NCBI GenBank assembly: GCA_001899635.1
Contig: MKVQ01000044.1
Location: forward strand, 186,001-250,000
Direction: 5' to 3'
DNA: 64,000 nt
Source: Myxococcales bacterium 68-20
Lineage (GTDB): Bacteria; Myxococcota_A; Polyangia; Polyangiales; Polyangiaceae
Of this stretch, positions 8,798 through 17,116 are shown in pieces. How positions within the stretch are numbered: position 1 is the first letter of the stretch; every line of letters begins with the position of its first letter. Both the position numbers and the translations under genes were made by a program. The notes below the pieces were generated by a model, which saw only the letters and a list, made by a program, of their open reading frames with translations, was not told where the DNA came from and searched no databases.

Positions 8798-10068
8798 GGT
8801 TTCGTCCTCCGGTGCAGCGCCACGTCGTCGCCGACGATCCACATCTCGCGTTCACCCGAGGCATCGACGATCGCGTCGATGCTACGCAGATGGCTCACCA
8901 GCGGTGCGAGGCTCGTGCGGGCGACGCGTGAGACCTGCCAGCCCTTCCCGTCGAAGCGCCGGACGACTCCGTACTGACCGACGAGCCAGACGTCGTTCGG
9001 GGCCCGTCCCCAGAGCCCCTCGGGCTGCCCATATCTCTCGGCCAGCTCGAAGTTCCAAGCATGCGCGCCCGCCACCGTGATCGGGCCGCGCGCGGGATCG
9101 AGCTTCGAAGCGTCGTCCGCGATCCATGCGGCGAAGGCCGTGTCGAAGAGGCGAGTCTTGAGCGCGACGATCTGCACGCCGTTCGTCGTCGTCGAGCCCG
9201 CGACGACCGCGGTCGCGTCTGCGATCGGCATCGGGACGGTGTCCCAGCTCACGGTCCCGCCAGCGTCGACCCTTCGTCGTGCTGCGAACAGCCGGTCGAC
9301 GTTCGCGCAGCTCGGTGGCGCGCAGTGCGAGACCTCCGAGCCTCCGAACCACGTGTCCGAAGCCGTTCCCCATACCGCGGAGATGCGGACGTACGCGACG
9401 TCGTCTCCGAAGCTGCTCGGCACGTCGACAGGAACGAACGGTGTCGCGCTCGCCGCCGAGTCCGCCGTGAGATGGTAGACGCGATCGGCGAGCACCCAGA
9501 CATCCGACGGCGAGGTCCCCCACACGCGCTTGATCCTCTGCGACGTGCCGAGCGCCACCTGCTGGAACGTCAGCGCGCCGGAGCTGCCCGTGCCGTGCAG
9601 GAGCAGTCCCGCGTCACCGGCGATCCACACGTCGGTTGCGCTCGCTCCCCACACGCCGTGGAGCCCGGCGCTGGCGACGAACGCGATGCTCCACGCCGTC
9701 CCGTCCCAGTGGAGCACGTGTCCCGCGGAGCTCACCGCCCACGCATGGCGATCGGGCGCGCTCCACACCGACGTGAGCGCGAAGCGGACGCCGTTCGGAT
9801 CGGGAAGCACGTCGCCCGGGCTCGAAGGCGGCGCAGCGGGGAGCGTCGTGTAGCACCAGCCGTCGGCACTGCAGGTCGGCAGGGCAGCAGGCCCGCTGTC
9901 GCCCGCACCGGCTTCCGCGTTCGCCGATCCCGCATCGGAGGTGTCATTGCTCCCCTCGTCCGCCGGCGCATGCCCGAGCACGACGCCGTCGGCGCACCCG
10001 GTCGAGGTCCGAGCGAGGAGCAATCCGACGGCGGCGACCACGAGCACGGCTGTGTTCGATCGACTCAC
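8794..10068 (-). CDS. Propeller-type lipoprotein 2 (cluster A)
   Basis: A 424-residue lipoprotein starting at GTG (GGAGG 6 bases upstream). The GTGA overlaps the stop of the gene before it. The lipobox is STGC (Cys 25), followed by an Ala/Asp/Gly linker and the motif CSADGWCYTTLP, then repeated blades with the signature VWG-x4-DVW-x2-G (HGVWGASATDVWIAGDAG, RVWGTSPSDVWVLADR, LWGRAPNDVWLVGQYG). These repeats suggest a BNR/Kelch-like beta-propeller. Cluster B encodes a counterpart of 421 residues with the same GTG start, the same first residues (MSR) and the same Cys pair near residue 70. The function is not known; a ligand-binding surface protein is an inference. Confidence 0.83.
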   Translation of the reverse strand: MSRSNTAVLVVAAVGLLLARTSTGCADGVVLGHAPADEGSNDTSDAGSANAEAGAGDSGPAALPTCSADGWCYTTLPAAPPSSPGDVLPDPNGVRFALTSVWSAPDRHAWAVSSAGHVLHWDGTAWSIAFVASAGLHGVWGASATDVWIAGDAGLLLHGTGSSGALTFQQVALGTSQRIKRVWGTSPSDVWVLADRVYHLTADSAASATPFVPVDVPSSFGDDVAYVRISAVWGTASDTWFGGSEVSHCAPPSCANVDRLFAARRRVDAGGTVSWDTVPMPIADATAVVAGSTTTNGVQIVALKTRLFDTAFAAWIADDASKLDPARGPITVAGAHAWNFELAERYGQPEGLWGRAPNDVWLVGQYGVVRRFDGKGWQVSRVARTSLAPLVSHLRSIDAIVDASGEREMWIVGDDVALHRRTKP

Positions 10069-11267
10069 GGGCGCCTCCGGCTCGACGCGGTCCGATGGAG
10101 GATGAGGCCCTCGCCGACGATCCAGACGTCGTCGGGCCCGCTGCCCCAGATCGCGAGCAGGTTCGTCGGACTGTCTCCGCTGGGCAGCCCGAGCGTCGCT
10201 GGAGCCCAGGCGACTCCGTCGTAGTGGAGGATCGTCCCGCTGTCGCCGGCGGCCCAGATGTCGTTCGGTCCGCTGCCCCAGATCGCGTGGAGATCGCGTG
10301 TCGTGCCCGAGGGCACCACGGTCCATTTGGTGGCGCCGCGCGACGTGCGCCGGATCGTTCCGCGGCGGCCGACGGCCCAGACGTCGCTCGGTCCGCTCCC
10401 CCACACGGCCTCGAGGTCGTCGCGCGTGTTGCTGTTCTGCGCGAGCCATCGCGCCGGACCGTCGCCGCCGCCCGTCGCGGCGTCGAACGAGAAGGCCTGC
10501 CCGTCGTGACCGACCGCCCAGACGAGCTCGGCGCTGGCGGCCCACATGGCCCGGATGGCGGGGGCGCACGGGGCGTTCTCGCTGCATGCCGCGATCGGCG
10601 TCCAGGTAGCGGTGCCGCTGCCGTCATCGTCGAGTGTCCAGACGCTGCTCGACGGTCCGAACCGCCTCGAGGCCTCGCCTGCGATCCAGACCCGATCGCC
10701 CACGCTCTGTCCGGCCCAGAGCCGTCCGGAGGTCGCTTGTGCGGGCGTCCACGACGAGCCCGGTCGCGGATCGAAGGTGGCGCCGCCGTCGTGAAAGCCG
10801 TCCGAGTGCGCCGGGAACGAAGGTCCGAGGATCCAAACGTCCGTCTTGCTCGTCCCCCAGACGGCGACGTGAACGTCGGTCACCGTCTTCGAGTCGATCG
10901 CGACGAAGGTCGAGCCGTCGCCACGAAGGATCGTCCCGCGCGAGCCCACTGCCCAGACGTCGTCCGGACCGCTCCCCCAGATCGCGTTCAGCGCGACGAG
11001 ACGCGAGACGGGGAATGGCGTTGCGCAGAAGTCGACCGAGGTGCAGTCGAGCGCCGTCGCGCAACCGTTCGAGTCGGTGCACCCGTCCGCGCTCGCGTCG
11101 GCGGATGCGCTCGCGTCGCGTTGGGGTGGGAGTGGCTGCGTGTTCGGCGGGTCGTCGCTCGCGCCAGTAGGATCGCTCACGGCGCAGGCCGCGAAGGTCG
11201 CGGCGCTGCACGCGAGCCATGTCAGCGGCCGGAGCCGCGAGGCGCGAGCGAGACGAGCGGCGTTCAT
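10065..11267 (-). CDS. Propeller-type lipoprotein 1 (cluster A)
   Basis: A 400-residue lipoprotein. The signal peptide ends at lipobox FAAC (Cys 28), and an Ala/Ser/Asp linker with a short Cys cluster (CTDSNGC, DFCATPF) leads to at least five blades with the pattern IWGSGPDDVWAVGSRGTILR. The GTILHYDG and GTIRRTS ends of the blades resemble Asp-box/BNR strands. The ATG overlaps the stop codon of the Cys-rich gene as ATGA; the RBS is weak, so this gene is probably translated by coupling. The blade signature is more regular here than in the second propeller gene. Its counterpart in cluster B has 406 residues. Confidence 0.83.
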   Translation of the reverse strand: MNAARLARASRLRPLTWLACSAATFAACAVSDPTGASDDPPNTQPLPPQRDASASADASADGCTDSNGCATALDCTSVDFCATPFPVSRLVALNAIWGSGPDDVWAVGSRGTILRGDGSTFVAIDSKTVTDVHVAVWGTSKTDVWILGPSFPAHSDGFHDGGATFDPRPGSSWTPAQATSGRLWAGQSVGDRVWIAGEASRRFGPSSSVWTLDDDGSGTATWTPIAACSENAPCAPAIRAMWAASAELVWAVGHDGQAFSFDAATGGGDGPARWLAQNSNTRDDLEAVWGSGPSDVWAVGRRGTIRRTSRGATKWTVVPSGTTRDLHAIWGSGPNDIWAAGDSGTILHYDGVAWAPATLGLPSGDSPTNLLAIWGSGPDDVWIVGEGLILHRTASSRRRP

Positions 11268-12469
11268 TTGGTCTCGGCCCCGTTGCAGTCGCCCATCACG
11301 CATCGGCCGCCGACGCATGGCTGACCGCGACCGACGTCGCACATCGCGCCGCAGGCTCCGCAGTGGCGGGGATCCTTGTTCAGATCGGCCTCGCAGCCGT
11401 CGTCGTCGCGCCCGTTGCAGTCCGCGGTGCCCGGCAGACACTCCGACCCGCAGCGACCGTGCGTGCACACGGCCTTCGCGTTCGGAACGTAGGGGCAGAC
11501 GTATCCACACGCCCCGCAGTTGCGCGGGTCATTCTCCGTGTCGGCGCAGAACGCGTCGCCGAGCGGAGAACGTCCGGGGCAGAGCGTCTGCCCAGGCATG
11601 CACTGACACGCGGTCGCTCCGCCCACCGCAAAGCACTTCTGGCCGGGGTCGCATGCATTGCCGCATTTTCCGCAGTTGGCCGTGTCGTGGCGGAGGTCGA
11701 CCTCGCAGCCGTCGGGATCGAGCGCGAGGTTGCAGTCGGCCCAGAACTCGGATGCGTTCTGCACGCATCGGGGGGCCGTGCACTGGCCCTGAGCGCACCT
11801 GAAGGTCATGTGGGGGAAGAGCGCGCCAGCGTCCGTCGGCTGATGTTCGTCGCAGGCGAACCCGCAAGCGCCGCAGTTCGCATCGTCCGACGAGAGGTCG
11901 ACGCACGAGCCTCCGCAGTCGGTGGTGCCGGGAGGGCAGCCGCATTTGCCACCCCTGCATGCGACGCCGGCCGGACATCGAATCCCGCACGAGCCGCAGT
12001 TGTCGGGATCGTCGAGCACGCTCGACTCGCAGCCGTCGTCGGGGATGCCGTTGCAGTCGGCGTGGTGCTCGTTGCAGAAGGCTTGGCACTGGCCCGACGA
12101 GCAGGCCATGTGGACGTTGTAGGCGCCCGACGGTCTCCGGCATGCCGCGTTGCAGGCGCCGCAATGATCGACGTCGGCGCTCAGATCCGTTCCACACGCG
12201 TATGCCGGCAACGTCCCATCGAGAGCAGGGCACGTCGCCCATGGGGACGGACACGTGGTCGCGACGCAGAGCCCCGCCCCGCTGTCGGCGTCGTGCGTCG
12301 CCTCGCCGGCGTCGAGCGGAGCGAAGACCTGCTCCTCCGTCACGCCGGAGCCGATCGTCGCCGAGCTTCGCGTGCATGCGAACATCGCGAACGCAGCGAC
12401 GCCGCCGACGACGAGGGTGACGCTCAGACCTTTGCGGCCTGCGCCGCGGGCATCGGAGAGGGGCTCCAC
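11264..12469 (-). CDS. Six-repeat Cys-rich lipoprotein, first gene of the cluster A minus arm
   Basis: A 401-residue lipoprotein starting at GTG (GGAG 7 bases upstream), with lipobox MFAC (Cys 32). The mature part carries six copies of an NCGxCGxxC motif (HCGACNAAC, NCGSCGIRC, NCGACGFAC, NCGKCGNAC, NCGACGYVC, HCGACGAMC). Interleaved with these are three copies of an ADCNG-xx-DDGCE motif, which resembles a calcium-binding loop. About one residue in nine is Cys, so an extracellular, disulfide-bonded rod is likely. Such proteins are sometimes given an automatic 'tryptophan synthase alpha chain' label; nothing here supports that. It is the first gene of the minus-strand arm, opposite the sigma-factor arm. 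Confidence 0.85.
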   Translation of the reverse strand: MEPLSDARGAGRKGLSVTLVVGGVAAFAMFACTRSSATIGSGVTEEQVFAPLDAGEATHDADSGAGLCVATTCPSPWATCPALDGTLPAYACGTDLSADVDHCGACNAACRRPSGAYNVHMACSSGQCQAFCNEHHADCNGIPDDGCESSVLDDPDNCGSCGIRCPAGVACRGGKCGCPPGTTDCGGSCVDLSSDDANCGACGFACDEHQPTDAGALFPHMTFRCAQGQCTAPRCVQNASEFWADCNLALDPDGCEVDLRHDTANCGKCGNACDPGQKCFAVGGATACQCMPGQTLCPGRSPLGDAFCADTENDPRNCGACGYVCPYVPNAKAVCTHGRCGSECLPGTADCNGRDDDGCEADLNKDPRHCGACGAMCDVGRGQPCVGGRCVMGDCNGAETK

Positions 12470-12766
12470 GAGGTTACTCCGCTAGCTCCGCGTTTCCGCG
12501 ACGTGCACTAGGCCAAAGGTTTCGGCGAGAGGCATGCAGAGGCAACAATCCCGGGACCCCCGCGAATTGATCGGAAGGCCGGTCGATTTTTTCGCGGTCG
12601 CCGGCGGTCGAGCTCGCCCGTGCGCTTGGAGTGCGGCGGCGCACCCTGCCCGGATCGTTCACGAGCCCATCCGGTCATCGCGATGATCGGCTGCATCGTC
12701 TGATCTCCCCCTGTTAGGATTCAGGAGCGGCGCAAGGGAGTTGCGCCCTACTGTCGTAACCAGACC
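12470..12766. promoter_or_regulatory. Divergent promoter region of cluster A
   Basis: These 297 bases separate the lipoprotein arm (minus) from the sigma-factor arm (plus) and must hold both promoters. A T-rich patch (GATTTTTTCGC, near 12585) and a dispersed palindrome (12721-12747) are the only distinct elements I see. I could not identify a convincing ECF-type promoter pair. Confidence 0.6.
12721..12747 (+). repeat. Dispersed palindrome, copy 1
   Basis: The core TCAGGAGCGG is followed by a stem GGCGCAA/TTGCGCC around a five-base GGGAG loop. The same unit occurs at 22524-22549 and 46766-46792 in the same orientation. It lies 20 bases before the cluster A barrel-like gene. Confidence 0.75.
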
Positions 12767-13804
12767 ATGTCGCGCCGTTGGTCGAGGCGAAGCGTCTCCG
12801 TGCTCGCTCTCGGCGGATGTTTCGCGCTCGGGCACGGAAATGCCCGGGCGGACGAGGGCAGGTCACGGCTCGACCTCGACCTCGTCTTCGATGCGCCCCC
12901 GGAGTGTCCCTCGCGGGAGGAGGTCGAAGCGCAGCTTCGCGCGCGCGTGCCCGAGCGGTGGCTCTCCGGAGCGGACACGCGACGGTTCGCGATCCGCATC
13001 GAGCGCGAGAGTGACGGCGGCTATTCGGGCCAGCTCGACGTTCGAGTCTTCGGACGCGAGCCGAGCCTTCGCGAGATCCGGGCGCCCGCATGTCGAGCAG
13101 TGAGCACCTCACTGGTCGTCATCCTCGCGATCGCGCTCGACCCCGACGCGGAGGTCGAGCCCGACCATGGCCGCGAGACCGTGGTCGATCGTCCCGTTCC
13201 GCCGCCGGTATCGTCCTCGAGCGACGGTCGAGGAGCGACGACGCTTCGATCGCCTCCCGTGCCGCCACCCACGGCGTCGTGGACGTGGAGCTCGGGGGGC
13301 CGAGCGTCTCATCTCCGAATGCCCGCGCCCGCCTGGGGCGGCCGGGTCTTCGCCGAGGTCACACGATCGGCGCCGCATGCGTCGCTCGCCCCGTCGGCCC
13401 GGCTTTCGTGGGGATGGTCCGACTTCTCCCTCCAGCCCGAGCGCGCCGGAGAGGCCCTCTTTCGTCTGCGCACGGCGCGGGTGGAGGGATGCGCGCGCGT
13501 GACGCTCACGTCGTCCGTCGTCGTCTCGCCGTGCGCAGCGCTCGAGATTGGTACCCTCGCGGTGACCACGCCCGAGCTTCCTCGCGCGGGGCAGGCGAAG
13601 ACCCGGTGGACGGCGGGCGCGGCGATTGTCCGTGCAGGTTGGTCGCTCTTGCCGTGGCTGGCGATCGAGGTCGAGACAGGGCTTCTCGTGCCCTTCGAGC
13701 GCACGCGCTTCGGTCTCGTGGACCCGGCTCGCTTCGTCTACCGAGCGCCGAACGTCCTCTTCGAGGGGGGCCTGGGCGTCAGCCTGAGCGCTCGCATCGA
13801 ATGA
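12767..13804 (+). CDS. Secreted protein with barrel-like C terminus (cluster A)
   Basis: A 345-residue exported protein. A signal peptide (cut near NARA, residue 28) is followed by an N-terminal domain of about 115 residues containing APPECPSREEVEAQL and a later Cys (RAPACRAV), then a helix rich in Val/Ile (LVVILAIALDPDA), then a Pro/Ser linker (about 145-185). The last 150 residues alternate polar and aromatic residues, like outer-membrane strands, and end SLSARIE. The cluster B protein (338 residues) shares this plan, including APPMCPDATVV and VVVALAIDP at the same places. In both clusters this gene directly precedes an ECF sigma factor, so a role in sensing or in the envelope is possible. 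No known family was recognised. Confidence 0.7.
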   Translation: MSRRWSRRSVSVLALGGCFALGHGNARADEGRSRLDLDLVFDAPPECPSREEVEAQLRARVPERWLSGADTRRFAIRIERESDGGYSGQLDVRVFGREPSLREIRAPACRAVSTSLVVILAIALDPDAEVEPDHGRETVVDRPVPPPVSSSSDGRGATTLRSPPVPPPTASWTWSSGGRASHLRMPAPAWGGRVFAEVTRSAPHASLAPSARLSWGWSDFSLQPERAGEALFRLRTARVEGCARVTLTSSVVVSPCAALEIGTLAVTTPELPRAGQAKTRWTAGAAIVRAGWSLLPWLAIEVETGLLVPFERTRFGLVDPARFVYRAPNVLFEGGLGVSLSARIE

Positions 13805-13890
13805 GGGCGCGAGCCCCCGGCGCGTGGCGTCCTGCGAAATCGACCGCCCGAAGTGATCAGATTCCTGTCTCGCGGGATTGTCAGGTTCGG

Positions 13891-14574
13891 ATGTCGGCTC
13901 AGCAGAGCATCGCGGGTGCCTTGCCCGGTCCGCTCGCCATGACGGACTGCGCCGTCGCGAGCGAGATGGACGCGCGTCGAAGGGCGCGGATCGAGAGGCT
14001 CGTTCGCGAGCATCAACCCTTCGTCTGGAGGAGCGTCCGGCGTCTCGGTGTTCGAGATGCCGACCTCGACGACGCTGTCCAGGAGGTGTTCCTCGCGGTG
14101 GCGAAGAACATCGACTCCGTCCAGCTCGAGCGCGAGCGCGGCTATCTGTTCCGTACGTGCGTCTATGTCGCGGCTCACGCGCGGCGGAGCGTGCAGCGAC
14201 GCCGTGAGGTGATCGACGAAGAGCGGATGAGCGCCGAGATCGACGTGCGCCCGACGCCGGAGCAGGGCGCGGCGACGTCCGAGGCCCGCGCTCGCCTCCA
14301 GGCCATCCTCGACGCAATGCCGGAGGACTTCCGAGCCGCGTTCGTTCTGTTCGAGCTCGAGCGCATGACGATGGCCGAGATCGCGGAGACGTTGGGGATC
14401 CCACCCGGCACGGTGGCCTCGCGCCTGCGCGCCGCGCGGCAGCTCTTCGTGAGCGCGGTTCGACCCTCGCCGGAGCCGTCTGAGTCGCCTGAGCCGCAGG
14501 GCGTTCAGCCCAGCGGAGCCGGACTGCGGAGACCGCACCCGGTCGAGCGTCGAGAAGAGGATGAAGAGCGATGA
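13891..14574 (+). CDS. ECF-type RNA polymerase sigma factor (cluster A)
   Basis: A 227-residue sigma-70 family factor of the extracytoplasmic-function class. Region 2 contains REHQPFVWRSVRRLG and DADLDDAVQEVFLAVAKN (the DDxVQEVF hallmark of the -10 recognition helix). Region 4 contains LEAMP-like AILDAMPEDFRAAFVLFELERM and the helix-turn-helix MAEIAETLGIPPGTVASRL. A charged tail of about 40 residues (PEPSESPEPQ) follows region 4. A second start, at 13939, is equally possible. The stop overlaps the next start as ATGA, pairing it with the membrane TPR-like protein. It probably directs transcription of the cluster A lipoprotein arm; this is inferred from the shared arrangement with cluster B. 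Confidence 0.88.
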   Translation: MSAQQSIAGALPGPLAMTDCAVASEMDARRRARIERLVREHQPFVWRSVRRLGVRDADLDDAVQEVFLAVAKNIDSVQLERERGYLFRTCVYVAAHARRSVQRRREVIDEERMSAEIDVRPTPEQGAATSEARARLQAILDAMPEDFRAAFVLFELERMTMAEIAETLGIPPGTVASRLRAARQLFVSAVRPSPEPSESPEPQGVQPSGAGLRRPHPVERREEDEER

Positions 14575-15329
14575 AGAGGCTACTCGATGAAGCCGACGCG
14601 CCGGACCTCGCGGAGCTGCTTCGCTCGGCGGAGCTCGACATCCCCGCTGCGCCCGAGGAGCGTCAGAACCGGATCATCGCTGCCGTCATCGCCGCCCCCA
14701 CGGTGACGGCGCTGCCCGCGGCGGCGAGCCGGCTCGACGTGATCCTCCGGGGCGCGAAGTGGGGCGCGCCGCTGCTCGGCATCGCGCTCACCGCAGTGAT
14801 CGCGACGTCGACGGGCAGCTCGACGGATCCTGCGGTCGCGCGCACCTCCACCACGACCGCGGAGGTGTCGCCGGTTCCGAGCGTGCACGAGCCGCTCACG
14901 GCGACCGCGGCGATCACGACGGTCGAGCAGGCCGTGCGCGTCGAAGACCTGCCGAGCGCCCGCGCGGAGGACAAGGCCGTCGCGCCTTCACGCATCGAAG
15001 GTGTTGCCGCTCGTGCGATGGCCCCGGCGATCGGCAGGGCTGCGCCGACGCCGGTGTCGAGCATCGACGTCGAGCTCGGGATGATCGACGCGGCTCGTGG
15101 TGCGCTCGCGGCGGGTCGTCCTGCCGAGACGCTCGCGCGGGTGGACGGCTATCGGAGCGCGTTCTCGGGTCCGCACTTCGCCGATGAGGCCGACGCGCTC
15201 GAGGTTCAAGCGCTCGCAGCGCTCGGGCGCATCGACGAGGCCCGCAGCAAGGCGGAGGTCTTCCTCGCCGCTCGCGGGCAGTCTCCAGCCGCGCGTCGTG
15301 TTCGCTCGAGCGTCGGCATCAAGGAGTGA
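14571..15329 (+). CDS. Single-pass membrane protein with TPR-like C terminus, candidate anti-sigma factor (cluster A)
   Basis: A 252-residue protein. Residues 1-60 are cytoplasmic and helical (LAELLRSAELDIPAAPEERQ); one membrane segment follows (about 63-82, PLLGIALTAVIATS), then a Thr/Val/Ala-rich linker, then about 80 residues with paired helices (IDAARGALAAGRPAETLARV, ALGRIDEARSKAEVFLAARG) like one to two TPR units. The position, directly downstream of and overlapping the sigma gene, is that of an anti-sigma factor. The usual zinc motif (HxxxCxxC) is absent: the protein has no Cys. The cluster B protein has the same topology and a matching C-terminal helix pair ending SPLTRRVEASCA against SPAARRVRSSVG here. 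Confidence 0.7.
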   Translation: MKRLLDEADAPDLAELLRSAELDIPAAPEERQNRIIAAVIAAPTVTALPAAASRLDVILRGAKWGAPLLGIALTAVIATSTGSSTDPAVARTSTTTAEVSPVPSVHEPLTATAAITTVEQAVRVEDLPSARAEDKAVAPSRIEGVAARAMAPAIGRAAPTPVSSIDVELGMIDAARGALAAGRPAETLARVDGYRSAFSGPHFADEADALEVQALAALGRIDEARSKAEVFLAARGQSPAARRVRSSVGIKE

Positions 15330-15378
15330 CCGCGCCTGCTCCCGCCGAGGTAGCTCGCGCGTGTCCGCCCCGACGCGC

Positions 15379-16167
15379 TCAGCGATAGGGTTGGGTGGCT
15401 CGGCCGAGCGCGATCGCGACGACGTGTGCGAGGACGTCGAGCGCACCGGACGAAGACGTCGCGAGGTGCGTCGGGCTCGCCGCGACGACCGTCGTGCTCG
15501 CGCGGACGGCAAGGAGGCGCGCATCGAACGCGGCGGAAGGCGTGCGTGCGCGCAGCGTGTCGATGAGCACCTCGAAGTTCTGCATCCTCGAGATCCGCAT
15601 GCCTTCGGCGAGCCCGTCGTACCGCAGCTCCGTCGATGCGAGCAGCCATGGCGGCGCGTCGCTGCGAAACACGTAGAGGACAGACTCACGCTCGCTGGTC
15701 ACGCGCCGCGACTCGGTCGTCGTCGTCTTCGTCATGAGGAGGCCGCCGGTGAGCGCGCCTCGGCCGAGGCTGATCCTCCGCTGGCGATCGACCACCGTGT
15801 CCTCGGTGCGCGTGACGTGGTTCGCGCGGATGAGGGCGAAGACGTCGGCGAGGGGAAGTCGCCGCTCTTCTCCGTGACCGATCCCGACGAAATCGCCGGC
15901 GTCGAAGCGGAACGCTCGCGGCCGGAACATGTCGTCGCTCGATACGACCGCGTCGAGCTCGCACGTCACCGCGTCGTGTCCGCGTGACCGTAGCTTGTCG
16001 AGCACGCGCAGCGCGCGCGCGCGGTCCTCGGAGCGGAGGACGATCACGGGCATCGGTGCGCGTAGCATCACCGCCGTCTCGTAGGTGGTGAGGCCGAGGT
16101 CCTCCGCAAGCCGGGGGGCCTCCTCCTCGACGCTCCGCCCGAGGGCGACGATCGCGACGATCTGCAC
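15379..16167 (-). CDS. Conserved myxobacterial protein, unknown function
   Basis: About 262 residues from a GTG at 16167; an ATG pair at 16212/16209 would add 14-15 residues, and neither has a well-spaced RBS. The N-terminal half (VQIVAIVALGRSVEEEAPRLAEDLG, then RAPMPVIVLRSEDRARALRVLDKLRSRGHDAVTCELDAVV) looks like a small alpha/beta domain of the kind found in conserved hypothetical proteins of myxobacteria, with the conserved phrase FRPRAFRFD near residue 95. The C-terminal half holds a positively charged strand region and a helix (LAEGMRISRMQNFEVLIDTL). No signal peptide, membrane segment or catalytic motif is visible. Confidence 0.6.
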   Translation of the reverse strand: MQIVAIVALGRSVEEEAPRLAEDLGLTTYETAVMLRAPMPVIVLRSEDRARALRVLDKLRSRGHDAVTCELDAVVSSDDMFRPRAFRFDAGDFVGIGHGEERRLPLADVFALIRANHVTRTEDTVVDRQRRISLGRGALTGGLLMTKTTTTESRRVTSERESVLYVFRSDAPPWLLASTELRYDGLAEGMRISRMQNFEVLIDTLRARTPSAAFDARLLAVRASTTVVAASPTHLATSSSGALDVLAHVVAIALGRATQPYR

Positions 16168-16386
16168 GCTCCAATCGTAATACCGGATCCGGCAGCGCGA
16201 AGGGGCCATCATGGCTGCACGCGCGGCTCCGAGGGATTCGGCGCCTCGTCGTTCCCGGCGCCGCGATCGAACCAGTGCGCCGAGTCGCCGTCCTCTTTTC
16301 GCCGCCGCGGTGGAGATGACGCGGGCGGCGCGAGGCGAGCTCGCAAGGTCCACAGCGCTGGAGCTGCAGCTCCAACGCGCAGCGCC

Positions 16387-16725
16387 TCAGCGCACGCTGC
16401 AATCGTGCTCGCCTGCGATGATCGCACGGCGGCGGCAGACGATTTGGACGGTTCCGACTCCGTCAATCTCGAGGTCGGTCCGGTACTCGAGGACGGTGCG
16501 TTGCCCCGTCACTCGCGTCACGCGGCAGCGGTCGTCGCAGCCCGCGTGCCGTCGTGCGAGCGCATTCGTGCGCTCTTGCAGCGCGGAGTCGTCCGCCATC
16601 ACGTTGGTGTAGACGGCGAGGGCGGCGAGCCCGCACACGACCCAGCTCAGCGCCGAGACCATGCGGGAGAAGAGCGGCTTCGGTTGCCGCCATGGCTCGC
16701 CTGGCATGCTCCATTGAACGTTCAT
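16387..16725 (-). CDS. Small membrane-anchored protein, Fur-box operon
   Basis: A 112-residue protein with one N-terminal membrane segment (about 21-42, MVSALSWVVCGLAALAVYTNVM) and a C-terminal domain of about 70 residues with four cysteines (CDDRCRV, IVCRRR, EHDC) and a basic/acidic beta-rich pattern (RTVLEYRTDLEIDGVGTVQIV). Its ATG overlaps the stop of the NifU-like gene as ATGA, so the two are translated together and share the Fur box upstream. The cysteines might bind a metal or form disulfides outside the membrane. I do not recognise a family. Confidence 0.6.
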   Translation of the reverse strand: MNVQWSMPGEPWRQPKPLFSRMVSALSWVVCGLAALAVYTNVMADDSALQERTNALARRHAGCDDRCRVTRVTGQRTVLEYRTDLEIDGVGTVQIVCRRRAIIAGEHDCSVR

Positions 16726-17027
16726 ATCAACACCACCGTCCGTTCCGGCATGGGCTCGGTCGCGGGACCGAGGCGTCGCGCACCCTCGTGACGGAGACGA
16801 CCGGAGGTCACCTGGAGTGTCGCGTCGGGAAAGACCGCTCTGACGAGCGGTGCGAGCAGATGGCTCTCGACGAAAGCGTTGCCCGGACAGCCCGCGTACG
16901 TGCCGCCGAGATGCAGATGAACGCGCGCGGGGGTCGCTTCGACGACGTGCAGCGTCCCGCCGTCGATCGTGATCAGAGGCACCGCGATCTTCGTCAGGAG
17001 CTCTACGAGCGCATCGGCCTGATCCAT
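16722..17027 (-). CDS. NifU-like domain protein
   Basis: A 101-residue protein. The core IDGGTLHVVEATPARVHLHLGGTYAGCPG is close to the NifU C-terminal (Nfu) scaffold pattern, in which a CxxC loop carries an iron-sulfur cluster. Here only one cysteine (AGCPG, near residue 47) is kept, so a cluster could be held only between two subunits, if at all. A Fur box lies about 30 bases before the ATG. Iron control fits a role in iron-sulfur handling. The assignment rests on this one core segment and remains moderate. Confidence 0.6.
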   Translation of the reverse strand: MDQADALVELLTKIAVPLITIDGGTLHVVEATPARVHLHLGGTYAGCPGNAFVESHLLAPLVRAVFPDATLQVTSGRLRHEGARRLGPATEPMPERTVVLI

Positions 17028-17055
17028 CGAGAGCGGACCCTACCAGGGCCTAGAT

Positions 17056-17074
17056 GATAATGAAAGTCGTTTTC
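17056..17074 (-). promoter_or_regulatory. Fur box upstream of the NifU-like operon
   Basis: GATAATGAAAGTCGTTTTC matches 15 of 19 positions of the classical Fur consensus (GATAATGATAATCATTATC) and contains the inverted pair TGAAA/TTTCA. It stands out as an AT-rich island in very GC-rich surroundings. It ends 29 bases before the start codon of the NifU-like gene, where a repressor would block transcription when iron is plentiful. Confidence 0.8.
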
Positions 17075-17116
17075 AATAAGGCCGCGCGCATGCAGCTCGC
17101 GAGATCGTTGCGACGA

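Noticed and set aside
8794-11267. Propeller lipoproteins considered as PilY1-type pilus tip proteins
   Set aside because: No pilin, minor pilin or von Willebrand domain nearby; only the blade-type repeat is shared.
11264-12469. Labelling the Cys-rich protein as tryptophan synthase alpha chain
   Set aside because: This label appears on similar proteins but no TrpA motif or TIM-barrel pattern is present; it is a Cys-repeat lipoprotein.
14571-15329. Zinc-type anti-sigma motif in the membrane protein
   Set aside because: No HxxxCxxC; there is no Cys in the protein, so only the position supports an anti-sigma role.
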